A DNA stretch of 64,000 bases from Branchinecta lynchi (taxonomy: Eukaryota > Arthropoda > Branchiopoda > Anostraca > Branchinectidae), in assembly GCA_023053575.1 (NCBI GenBank), contig JAKZAP010000009.1, positions 11,575,869 to 11,639,868 on the forward strand, in the 5' to 3' direction. A program made the translations under genes and the position numbers. Shown in pieces: positions 1-9,689 of the stretch. A model generated the notes under the pieces. The model did not search any database. It saw nothing but the letters and a program-made list of their open reading frames with translations, and had not been told where the DNA came from. Each line of letters starts with the position of its first letter. The stretch's first letter is position 1.

Positions 1-250
1 ACGGTGAGAAAACCCTAACATATCTTTAACGGCATCATCGCTGACTATGACATATTGTACAACATACCCCGGTTCTTGCAAAGAATGTACAGATCCGATT
101 TGATTGCTTCATTAGGGGCTTGATAGTATCGAGGGTGGCGGGTAGATGCCGACATAGGGATGTGATAAAAGTTGGAAGTCGGAGGCTGAGGGCTGATCTT
201 AGAGATAGGCTACTGGGATCGCGGAGCTTCATACCGAGCATGGTTGTAAT
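1..250. other. No gene recognised
   Basis: No coding frame with family resemblance, RNA gene or element boundary was seen here. It leads directly into the duplicated block that follows. Confidence 0.4.
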
Positions 251-560
251 GAACTACTAAACGAAATAATTGCAAGAGTGACGCCCGATCAGACCCCAAA
301 ACAGCCAGACTCAACCTCCCCCCCCCCCCTTCAGCTGTCTCGAGACACTTCCAGAGTAGTGACTCTCAAAATCCCAAATCTAAAGAAACAAGACACGGAG
401 TGCGGTTCTGATGAACTACTAAACGAAATAATTGCAAGAGTGACGCCCGATCAGACCCCAAAACAGTCGGACTCTCCTCCCCCCTCCCCTCCGGTTAACC
501 CATGGATCTTTCAGAGTGGTAACTCTCAAAATCCCAAATCTACAGGAACACGACACCGAG
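251..560. repeat. Two-unit direct repeat, 162-bp period
   Basis: The block beginning GAACTACTAAACGAAATAAT occurs at 251 and again at 413, so the unit is about 162 bp. The first ~55 bases of each unit are almost identical (ending CCCCAAAACAG). The C-rich and following parts have diverged. The 171-codon frame across it comes from the repeat and has no family features. Confidence 0.85.
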
Positions 561-1473
561 TTAATATCAGCTTACGATTGTTACGATTCTATTATTATTT
601 TAGCCCTACCGCCCCGTGGAATAAGAAAATTAGCTTTTTCCTCCACAAGAGTTTCGATCGTTACAAATTACTTGTGATGGTCAAAAGCATCACAAACTAT
701 AATCAATTAATCAAATTAATATCAAATGGAAGATGTATAAAATATCTACGAAGAACACAAGAAATTAACCATTACACCTTAAATAAATGTTGAAGTGAAA
801 CAACCGTTGAGAGCGTGATACAAATCAAAGGTAACAAAACACGGCAAGGAAGAAAATCAGCGTGGTTTAGTTGGAAGGGTTAGAATGTATGTTACGAAAT
901 TGGGGTCTCTGGGTTTTTAAATATACGAAATACTTATGGAAGTAGGTTACGTTAGTATTATAGGTAAGATAGGCCCTTTAAAGCTAGACAATGAATAAGA
1001 TATTTACGAAGAACACAAGAAATTAACTAATAAATCTGAAATAAATGTTGAAGTGAAACTATGTGAGAATTTGATTGACGAATTGGAAGGGCACGGCAAA
1101 TGTTCCTCTCGGACCGACGCACAGACAACGGAAGGGGAGGGGGGAACAGACGGCTCATCTGGAGACAACACACTACCTTTGCTCTAAATTTTTTTGAAGG
1201 GTTACCTGTTTATCATTATAACTTATGTTAACTTCTTTGGAACACAAACTGAGCTATTTTCTCCCCACCAAAAAGACAATCTGCAGCCATCAAATTCTTT
1301 CCAATTTTTTTGTATTCAGTTTCTCAATTTAGTGGTACGCAGACCGCGTATTAGGTGCGGCCTCAAGATTTCGGATTTTCAGCCACGAAACAGGCTGGGC
1401 TATTTATGGAAATAGGATTTATGGAAAAAATCGAATTTCAAAATTTTCACTAGCAATGGTACATTTTATTGTT
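561..1473. other. Intergenic, with a ~70-bp direct repeat
   Basis: No gene seen. Positions about 727-800 and 987-1060 share a direct repeat (TACGAAGAACACAAGAAATT ... AATAAATGTTGAAGTGAAAC). The copies differ by small substitutions and are about 260 bp apart. Confidence 0.5.
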
Positions 1474-1914
1474 GTACGTAGATGGCACTTTTTACACAAG
1501 GGACTTGTACCGTGACCAATCTGTTTGGTCAGGGCGGGATCACTCTTCCTATGGCTGGCTTCTACCAGACTACTGTAGTGGTTTGCGAACTCTGTCACAA
1601 GCCCCTCGGTAGCTCAGTTGGTAGAGCGACTGCCTTGTAAGCAGAGGGTCCTGGGTTCAAATCTCGGCTGAGGAACATTTTTGTCTATCAGTTCACTACT
1701 TATAAAATGTTTCCATCTCAAGGGTGTCTTCCCCATTAAAATTATATATTTGGTTTTATTTGGTTTTCACCATGAGACCCCGTCTTGTGGGTCTTGGTAT
1801 GTCTACGTGGCTCCGACAATGGAGTTCTAGACTTCTAGATTATATTCGAAAAAATTGATTATGGTTTTTTTGACACGGTACAAGTCTCTTGTGTAAAATG
1901 TGTCATCTATGTAT
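1474..1914. mobile_element. MITE-like inverted-repeat unit enclosing a tRNA-like gene
   Basis: The 41-bp left arm (1474-1514, containing TTTACACAAGGGACTTGTAC) is matched by its reverse complement at 1874-1914, with 36 of 41 positions identical. The enclosed 441 bp holds the first tRNA-Thr-like unit. No convincing target-site duplication was found. A diverged copy of the arm motif (ACACAAGGGAATTTTACCGT) lies near 26365, upstream of a third tRNA-like unit. The association is therefore recurrent in this window. It could be a non-autonomous DNA transposon or a foldback formed by local inversion. Confidence 0.6.
1603..1675 (+). tRNA. tRNA-Thr(TGT)-like gene or SINE head, copy 1
   Basis: A full cloverleaf can be drawn. 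It has a 7-bp acceptor stem with a C-A mismatch at pair 1, D-arm GCTC/GAGC, an anticodon loop CTTGTAA with anticodon TGT at 1636-1638, and T-arm CTGGG/CTCGG with loop TTCAAAT. The anticodon stem has one A-A mismatch at its base. The internal pol III boxes (TAGCTCAGTTGGTAGAGC and GGTTCAAATC) are intact. The flanks are shared with copy 2 and with a third unit carrying a different tRNA-like body. It is therefore more likely part of a dispersed tRNA-derived repeat than a single-copy housekeeping tRNA, although it may be transcribable. Confidence 0.7.
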
Positions 1915-1956
1915 TAATTTCCGTGACATGGGGATGTGAACTGGTTAGATGACTTT

Positions 1957-2150
1957 TGCCTTCGGGCGGGATCACTGTTCCTATGGCGGGCTTCTACCAG
2001 ACTATTGTAGTGGTTTGGGAACTCTGTTAACAAGCCCCTCGGTAGCTCAGTTGGTAGAGCGACTGCCTTGTAAGCAGAGGGTCCTGGGTTCAAATCCCGG
2101 CTGAGGAGCATTTTGGTCTATCAGTTCACTACTTATAAAATGTTTATTGT
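1957..2150 (+). repeat. SINE-like unit around tRNA-like copy 2
   Basis: The conserved 5' leader (GATCACTGTTCCTATGGCGG ... TCTACCAGACTA) and 3' trailer (TCTATCAGTTCACTACTTAT) flank the tRNA-like body. They match the unit at about 1532-1715. The same leader and trailer surround the third unit near 26520-26690. The unit is about 190 bp and lies in the same orientation as copy 1, about 430 bp downstream. Confidence 0.65.
2036..2108 (+). tRNA. tRNA-Thr(TGT)-like gene or SINE head, copy 2
   Basis: This is nearly identical to copy 1 over the 73-nt body. The T stem is better here (CTGGG/CCCGG) and the anticodon is again TGT. The first acceptor pair is again C-A. It is followed by AGCATTTTGG rather than a clean pol III T-run close to the end. 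The same reasoning as for copy 1 applies: the structure is good, but repeated flanks argue for a tRNA-derived repeat. Confidence 0.7.
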
Positions 2151-2682
2151 TGTCTCTGGACCCCTGGATTCCAAGCTGCCGCCTCCCTTCAACAAACGCT
2201 GAAACTAACGGTCTGGCTAATGAAGAGTCTGGCTATTTATGAACGACCCCGATCTTACAACCCAGAATCTCTATAGTGCCAAATTCATTAAATACCTTGT
2301 TCCTATTGCTGTACTGCTTGACCTATTCCGGGCGTTGACCAGTCGTATGTTTTCAGACCCCCCCCCCCCCACACACACACACACTATCCCTAAGCACTAT
2401 ACAACCACAGCTTTGCTTTCTTTATTTTGTTTTGGTGTTTTTTTTTATGTCAGGACGAGAACAAATTACACCATAAATTCGAAATATACACTGTAATCCT
2501 TTTGCCACATTCCATGTGATTTAAAGTCGCAATTTAACATCTTTAGGCTCACGCCAGAGTCACTGTTATCTTATTTATGATTTTTATCTTTATTGGGCCA
2601 GAATCAAGTTGCCTTCAACTTCGCGGTTTTTTTTTATCGTACCTTACACACGGATAAAAATAATAATTTGTCTCGAACAGAT
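2151..2682. other. No gene; C-run and CA microsatellite
   Basis: Apart from the run of C followed by (CA)n at about 2360-2383, nothing recognisable was seen. Confidence 0.4.
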
Positions 2683-2927
2683 CGTCGGTGTCAAGCGGAA
2701 ACCACGTATCTAGTCAAATTTGCGATTTCTACTTTTTGACACAGTCCTATTCGCCGAAAAATTCTGCGTCGAACGGTGGGTATCTCGATTGCCTACGAAT
2801 CACAGTTTGAGAGATATAACCAAGATGGAAAACATGTACTACTAACGAGAAAAAGTTATTATGTTTTTTTCACTTCCTGAAAAGTTTTGAAAAAGGGAGA
2901 TACGTGGTTTACGCTTGACACCGACGA
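2683..2927. mobile_element. 245-bp MITE with 29-bp TIRs and TSD AGAT
   Basis: The left TIR 2683-2711 starts CGTCGGTGTCAAGCGGAAAC. The right TIR 2899-2927 is its reverse complement with one mismatch. AGAT flanks both sides (2679-2682 and 2928-2931). The homologous second copy of the host segment near 7465 reads straight through this point without the insert, which supplies a natural empty site. No coding capacity. The superfamily is not assigned. Confidence 0.85.
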
Positions 2928-4667
2928 GATATGTAATGTACATCTTCCTATGTCCCACACGTAGTTATATCATGACAATGAGTTTTGTAGAGGTTGATAC
3001 GATATCTTATCAGCCTCCACAGAGGATTAGATAGATGTAGATAGATAGATAGGTATTATATTTGACGGAGCAAAACGGATAAGTCAGCTACACTTTATTA
3101 GAGCTATATTTCGGCCTTTCTTGGCAAGGGCCCTCTTCAGGCTCAAGCTGGAAAATCAACTTGTGGAAAACAATTAAAGATTCTTCCTTAAATATCTGAT
3201 TTTGTGAACTTCTTCTCTGAAAATTGGTTGGAGTTAAAGCTGGTGTTGTGGTTTCATTCTGGAAACGGCTGCTGTTTTTGCTGTTCGAATGGGTCTCCGA
3301 AAGGGTAGAGATTCTTCTGCATTTTGATTTTGGAGTCTCTTCTCCTTCTTTAGCTCTAATAAAAAAAAATGTAGCTCTAATAAAATGTAGCTGACTTATC
3401 CGTTTTGCTCCGTCAAACATGATTCGCAGTCAGATTGAGCTGAAGGAATATTTTGATGGGTATTTTTATTGATCTAACTCGTAGCGCCGACACGGCACTA
3501 AATACGTCGACCATTGAATAATTTTTTGTGTTAAAATACTTGAATATAAAAAATTATTACATAAAAGAAAAAGAATCACTTGGATTCACTCATTGTTTGT
3601 TAATTTTCTAAATAAAAATTATAAACTTGATAGCTGGTTTGCAATACCGTTCGAGGAGCATCGCCATCTATCTTCTTTTTTTTTTGCATTAACCGAAGCC
3701 GCATCAACCTCCACAGAAATTCATCGAGCACTTTTCCTCAACTACTGAAAAGTAGAACCTGGCCTCCAAAAAATAAATAAAAGAAAGAACTTCCAGAAAA
3801 TAAAACACTAAAAAACAATACAGAAAAATGTTGAAAAACAGGACAGAAAAAAGTAATAAAAAAACTAAAGGAAAATCTTGCTTTCTAGCCAGCCAACTTG
3901 GGTCATTCCTTGTTCCGATCACATTTTCACTGAAAATACAACTTGTCAACTGAAACAACATTACTTTCGACTTACTTTCCAAAAGGTAATTGAGCAGTTA
4001 TCACTGTCTTTTTCTTGATTTTGCTAATTTTTCAACAATCCACGTGTTCTCACTGTTGCAACTTTTTTCCGACGGAACAAGTGACTTTTGGCGGGAAAAA
4101 CAAGTGACATTCTGTCGTCTATGAAACTCCGTTCTTTTCACCCAACTATAAATAAGAAATCTCGCTTTATCATCTTCAGAATTATACGTCTCAACTCTTA
4201 TGCTTCTTTTTTTTTGTATTTACTGGTAGGAACCGGTCGCAGAATTCTTGCTCGCTCTGTCGAAGAAAGGAAAATGTATGACAAACCACAGAATTCCGCG
4301 ACCAGTGGCAACATCGATTTAAGCTAATTACTTCTATCTCTCCGAAAGCCCACCGCTAGATGGCATTTGCTTCTCAACCAATGTAACAGATTTTCTACGA
4401 TCTCTGCGACCCCCACCCCTCGTCGTCAACCAACTGATCTTTTGGCCGGGTAATCCCGCGGCTTAGAATAGTTTATTATCCTAATCCACGGTCAACCAAA
4501 CGAAGGGTTAAAGTATCGGAGGGAGTTCATGAGGGTTTCCCCTCCCGTATCATCTCATCTAAAACTTCTTCTACTCTTCTCTTCCACGACCATGCTCGGG
4601 TCACAACAGTAGTTTTAAATGTCTACAGTAGTCTAGGGTTGCCATTTCACTAAAAGCTACGTTGTTA
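2928..4667. repeat. Tandem host duplication, copy 1 (first part, with insertions)
   Basis: Positions 2928-3020 match 7466-7565, 3690-4330 match 7580-8240, and 4330-4665 match 8240-8455 at a diverged level. Examples are the shared words CTTCCTATGTCCCAC, GACAATGAGTTTTGTAGAGG and GAAAAGTAGAACCTG. Copy 1 carries insertions absent from copy 2: a (GATA)n tract, the inverted-repeat fragment at 3061-3417, and the ~281-bp repeat element downstream. The remainder of copy 1 resumes at about 7190. No conserved reading frame is visible in either copy. Confidence 0.75.
3061..3417 (-). mobile_element. Penelope-like terminal fragment with inverted ends
   Basis: Arms of about 48 bp (3061-3108 and 3370-3417; TTTGACGGAGCAAAACGGAT) are inverted copies with few mismatches. 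Read on the minus strand it carries CTGAAGA, an imperfect GC-rich hairpin with loop GCCAAG, then GAAA and a downstream GACTTATCC. That is the hammerhead-like box order seen in the other copies. A shorter relative with the same terminus lies at about 19781. Assignment to a Penelope-like element rests on this motif and the inverted arrangement, not on a protein. Confidence 0.6.
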
Positions 4668-7190
4668 CGAGTAAGCACGGCTCGGTTATGTCAATGATAT
4701 ATCTAGTGTTTGCTAGGTGTCTTCCCACCAAGTTTCATCTCGATCCCTCCACTCATAGCGTTTTCCAATATTTCCGGTTCTCCCCTCCAGCTCCCCCCAA
4801 AAGTCACCGGATCCGGTCCGGATTTTAAGTGGGTCGTCTGAGGCATGAAGTCTTTCCAAATATCAAGTTTCATCGAGATCCGGTCACCCGTTCAAAAGTT
4901 ATAAATACCTCAAGATTCCGGATTCCCCCTCCCTCCACTCCCCCAACAGTGCCCGAATCGGCTCGGTCATGTCAATGATGTATCTAGTGTTTGTTAGGTG
5001 TCTTCCCACCAAGTTTCATCTCGATCCCTCCACTCATAGCGTTTCCCAAGATTTCCGGTTAACCCCTCCAGCTCCCCCAAAAGTCACCGGATCCGGTCCG
5101 GGTTTTAAGTGGGTCTTCTGAGGCATGAGGCCTTTCCAAATATCAAGTTCCATCGAGATCCAATCACCCGTTCAAAAGTTATAAATACCTCAAGATTCCG
5201 GATTCCCCCTCCCTCCACTCCCCCCACAGTGCCCGAATTGGCTCGGTTATGTCAATGATGTATCTTCACACCAAGTTTCATCTCGATCCCTCCACTCACA
5301 GCGTTTCCCAAGATTTCCGGTTGCCCCCTCCAGCTCCCCCCAAAAGTCACCGGATCCGGTCCGGATTTTAAGTGGGTCGTCTGAGGCATGAGGTCGTTCC
5401 AAATATCAAGTTTCATCGAGATCCGTTCACCCGTTAAAAAGTTATAAATACTTCAAGATTCCGGATTCCCCTCCCTCCACTCCCCCGACAGTGCCCGAAT
5501 CGCCTCGGTCATGTCAATGATGTATCTAGTGTTTACTAGGTGTCTTCCCAACAAGTTTCATCTCGACCCCTCCATTCATAGCGTTTCCCAAGATTTCCGG
5601 TTGCCCCCTCCAGCTCCCCCAAAAAGTCACTGGATCCGGTCAAGAAGATTGACAGCCTGACGAGGACCCTTGCCAAGAAGGGTCGAAATATCGCTGATGA
5701 AAAATCAGAGCTGACATATCCGTTGTAAACATTGTTTGAATAAATCCGGTCCGGATTTTAAGTACGTCGTCTGAGGCATGAGGTCTTTCCAAATATCAAG
5801 TTCCATCGAGATCCAATCACCCGTTCAAAAGTTATAAATACCTCAAGGTTCCGGATTCCCCTTCCTTCCACTCCCCCCCACAGTGCCCGAATCGGCTCGG
5901 TTATGTCAATGATGTATCTAGTGTTTGCTAGGTGTCTTCCCACCAAGTTTCATCTCGATCCCTCCACTCATAGCGTTTCCCAAGATTTCCGGTTGCCCCC
6001 TCCAGCTCCCCCCAAAAGTCACCGGATCCGGTCCGGATTTTAAGTGGGTCGTCTGAGGCATGAGGTCTCCAAATATCAAGTTTCATCGAGATCCGATCAC
6101 CCGTTCAAAAGTTATAAATACCTCAAGATTCCGGATTACCCCTCCCTCCACTCCCCCCCCCCACAGTACCCGAATCGGCTCGGTTATGTCAATGATGTAT
6201 CTAGTGTTTGCTAGGTGTCTTCCCACCAAGTTTCATCTCGATCCCTCCACTCATAGCGTTTCCCAAGATTTCCGGTTGCCCCCTGCAGGTCCCCCCAAAA
6301 GTCACCGGATCCGGTCCGAATTTTAAGTACGTCGTCTGAGGCACGAGGTCTTTCCAAATATCAAGTTCCATCGAGATCCGATCACCCGTTCAAAAGTTAT
6401 AAATACCTCAAGGTTCCGGATTCCCCCTCCCTCCACTCCCCCCACAGTGCCCGAATCGGCTCGGTTATGTCAATGATGTATCTAGTGTTTGCTAGGTGTC
6501 TTCCCACCAAGTTTCATCTCGATCCCTCCACTCATAGCGTTTCCCAAGATTTCCGGTTGACCCCTCCAGCTCCCCCCAAAAGTCACCGGATCCGGTCCGG
6601 ATTTTAAGTGGGTCGTCTGAGGCATGAGGTCGTTCCAAATATCAAGTTTCATCGAGATCCGATCACCCGTTCAAAAGTTATAAATACCTCAAGATTCCAG
6701 ATTTCCCCTCCCTCCACTCCCCCCCACAGTGCCCGAATCGGCTCGGTTATGTCAATGATGTATCTAGTGTTTGTTAGGTGTCTTCCCACCAAGTTTCATC
6801 TCGATCCCTCCACTCATAGCGTTTCCCAAGATTTTCGGTTGCCCCCTCCAGCTCCCCCCAAAAGTCACCGGATCCGGTCCGGATTTTGAGTGGGTCGTCT
6901 GAGGCATGAGGTCGTTCCAAATATCAAGTTTCGTCGAGATCCGATCACCCGTTCAAAAGTTAAAAATACCTCAAGATTCCGGATTCTCCCTCCCTCCACT
7001 CCCCCCACGGTGCTCGGATTGGGGAAGTGACTATTTCCAACTTAATCATTTGGGGTCCCTGATAAGCTTGCCAAGTTTTATCGTCCTAGCTTATCTAGAA
7101 GTGCCCGAACTAGCAAAACCTGGACAGACCGACGGACGGACAGAAATTGCGATCGCTATATGGCACTTGGCCGAAGGGCAAGTGCCATAA
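4668..7190 (+). mobile_element. Element S1 with ~281-bp tandem repeats and terminal hairpin
   Basis: A ~281-bp unit is repeated about eight times. CGGCTCGGT-type starts lie near 4679, 4959, 5240, 5501, 5893, 6176, 6458 and 6739. The intervals are ~281 bp except for one unit with a ~20-bp deletion and one enlarged by a 110-bp insertion. Each unit contains AAGTTTCATCTCGATCC, GGATCCGGTCCGG and GATCACCCGTTCAAAAGTTA. The array ends in a unique tail with GACCGACGGACGGACAGA and a hairpin of GGCACTTGGC against CAAGTGCC at about 7160-7187. The left end GCTACG resembles that of sibling elements. It sits in copy 1 of the host duplication and is absent from copy 2. The 88-94 codon frames are repeat artefacts. 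Confidence 0.75.
5641..5743 (+). mobile_element. Hammerhead-bearing Penelope-like terminal fragment, 103 bp
   Basis: This is a clean insertion into one 281-bp repeat unit, flanked by the 7-bp duplication ATCCGGT (5634-5640 and 5744-5750). Hammerhead core: box 1 CTGACGA 5657-5663; stem II 65-71 pairs with 78-84 (GACCCTT/AAGGGTC, loop GCCAAG); box 2 GAAA 5685-5688; stem III TAT 5689-5691 with ATA 5716-5718; cleavage triplet AUC ending at 5720. Stem I can form between TTGACAGC 5649-5656 and GTTGTAAA 5722-5729, with one G-A mismatch and one G-U pair, if C5721 is left unpaired. The copy ends TTTGAATAA. The 5' end is truncated and there is no coding sequence. Confidence 0.75.
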
Positions 7191-7464
7191 AAACTACCAA
7201 AGAAGATGGTTGGGTAGGCTAACCAAAAGCTACCGGAAAATATATCAAGGTATACCGGAAAGGAAACTGGAAGGGGAAATAGGCGAAAATCCAGGCCTAA
7301 ACAAAATTATGTTCCAACAATTTAAAGAAGTTCACATACCTCCATCTCAGTTGGCATCGGAATAACGAGCTCGAAAGCCATTTAAAAATATTAACATCGC
7401 TACGCTCGGCACATAATTATCAGCCTATATGTCTGAAGTTAATCTTTAATAGATTTCTCGAACA
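7190..7464. repeat. Tandem host duplication, copy 1 (remainder)
   Basis: This matches about 8462-8690 (shared ACATACCTCCATCTC, ATGTCTGAAGTTAA and TCTCGAA). It completes copy 1 on the far side of element S1. No gene seen. Confidence 0.65.
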
Positions 7465-8690
7465 GGTATGTAGTGTATGTCTTCCTATGTCCCACAGGTA
7501 GTTATATCAAGACAATGAGTTTTGTAGAGGTTGATACGACATCGTATTAGCCTCCAGAGGACGATACGAAGCCGTATTAACTTACGCAGAAGTTCTTCGA
7601 GCACTTTTTCTTAACTAATGAAAAGTAGAACCTGACCTCCGAAAAATAAATAAAATACATCACATTCAGAAAGAAATACAAAACAAACACTAAAAATAAT
7701 CCAGAAAAAAATCCAGAAAAAAATTCTGAAAAACGTTAGAGAAAACATGTTCAAAACTGAAAGAAAATGTTGCTTTCCTAGCAAACCACCCTGGGACATA
7801 CCTTGTTACAATCGCATTTCTAATGAAAATGCAAGTTGGCAACTGAAACAACATTACTTCCAGCTTACTTCAGCTTATTTCCTCTACTCCCCAAAAGGCA
7901 GCTATTGAGCAATTATCGCAGTATTTTTGTTGATGTTTCTCTGATTAAACAGTCGAAAAGAAAATCTTCAGTGTTGCCATTTTTTCTGATCGAACCTGTG
8001 ACTTTTCGCTGGAAAAAACAATGACATTTTGGCACCTACGAAACTTGGTTCTTTTCCCCAACTATCAACGACAAATCTTGCTTTATCACCTTCATAATTA
8101 TACGCAATCAACTTTTATGCTTCATTTTTGCATTTACTGGCAAGGAACTGGTCGCAGAATTCTTGTTCGTTTTGTCGAAGAAACGAAAATGTCTGACAAA
8201 TCACAGATTCTGCAACCAGTGGCAACACTGCTTTAAGGTTGATCAATTCTATCTCTTTAAGAGCACACCTTGATAAATTATATCAATCGAGCCCGCCGCT
8301 AAATGGCATTTGCTTCGACACAAATGAAAAAGATGGTGTTGGATAAGGATTGTATTCTTATAAACTGAAATGCGCGGGTTACAACAGTAGTAATTTTCAC
8401 ATTTCTATAGTAAGCTAAAATTGCGATTTCCCTAAATGAAAAATCCCTACTAAAGTAGCAAATAAGTACTACCAAGCAAAGAAGATTGAGTAGACTACTA
8501 CCTAAAGTTCCGGTCGAAAAAGTTCTAATAGTTAACATACCTCCATCTCGGTTCATATCAGAATAATAACCTCGACGGACATTTGAAAATATCAACTTCG
8601 GCTCTGATAGTTATTTTCAATGACCGTCTTTGTGATTTTCCGATACCAACCTCGATGTCTGAAGTTAACCTTTAATGTCTCGAATATTAT
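7465..8690. repeat. Tandem host duplication, copy 2 (unoccupied reference)
   Basis: This diverged direct copy of the segment at 2928-4667 plus 7190-7464 lacks the MITE, the Penelope-like fragment and element S1. The small frames in it do not correspond between copies, so no shared protein is suggested. Confidence 0.7.
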
Positions 8691-9689
8691 GAATACGGTG
8701 GTAATAAGAAAAAAGAAAACACAATCAAATTAGGTTGTGGTTCTTTGAAAAGAACTATTGTTTTGTCTCAACAGACTGTGTGAGAGGAAACTGCCCGCTT
8801 GCCCCTTCGTACATGATTATGAAATATAATGGATTAGTGTTGTAAGTAAGACAAGTCGTTTTTAAGGAAGTGACACAGACAATTTCAGTATACCAGCGGG
8901 AGCAAAATATAATGGCATTGTAGCGGCAAGGTGAGAATTTGTGCAATTGCGGATTAACCACAATTGGGAAATACCATCAGAAAACAGTGAAGTGATATAT
9001 CGTCTATAATCGTGGGAAAACGACATTAAGTTTTAATCCATCACCATTCTATAATGCGCATGTCGTGATTTGCTAGTTTTAGATAACCTCTGTGGAAAGG
9101 CACCCAAAATAATCATTACGAGCTTCAATGAGAAATTATGACGGCATTAAAGCATACTTCCAGCTTATGGGATTGTCATGTCGCTTTGCATTACTTTAAA
9201 TGTAGACAAGTTACTTACCTTAATCGCATTGTTCGGCGAAAAAGTGGATGGTACTCGTGTGGGCTCATATCCAGGATCTGGCAGACTTAAAATATTTTGT
9301 TCGCCTGGATGTTTACCGCCGTTGTTACCGATGGTGATTCAAGAGTGCCCAGCATGAACAAGGCAACGTCTGGAAGCTTTGTGAAAGTGAAAGCCAGTGC
9401 CAGTGAAAAATGGTTATTTTTGTATGTTTGGGAGGGGGGTTGAACCCTCTAACCCGCCCCCCCCCCCCTGGATACGGCCTTGTGTGTCATGATGAGAACA
9501 AATCGGTCTTCGAGACGTGTAGGCCTATTTTTTTCACAGTTAGATATTAAGATTTCCCCTATTCTAAAGATAGGAAGACGGCTTTCAAATCCTGTGGTTC
9601 TTATCGGCCAATAACCAAGGGTTGTATTATTAGTTAAATTTTTTAAATGTGTTTTAAAAATATGTTTGAAGGCCTTGCTGGCGGGTTCC
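8691..9689. other. No gene recognised
   Basis: A short C/G homopolymer tract lies at about 9433-9470. No element ends or coding signal were identified. Confidence 0.4.

Noticed and set aside
4680..7190. CRISPR-like or regularly spaced repeat array
   Set aside because: Units are 281 bp, contiguous and without unique spacers; this is tandem repetition inside a mobile element in eukaryotic DNA.
6060..7190. Series of 88-94 codon frames with similar proteins (KFHLDPSTHS, KFHRDPITRS)
   Set aside because: They recur because the DNA unit recurs; frames are broken differently in each unit and also appear in the other families, so no protein is selected for.
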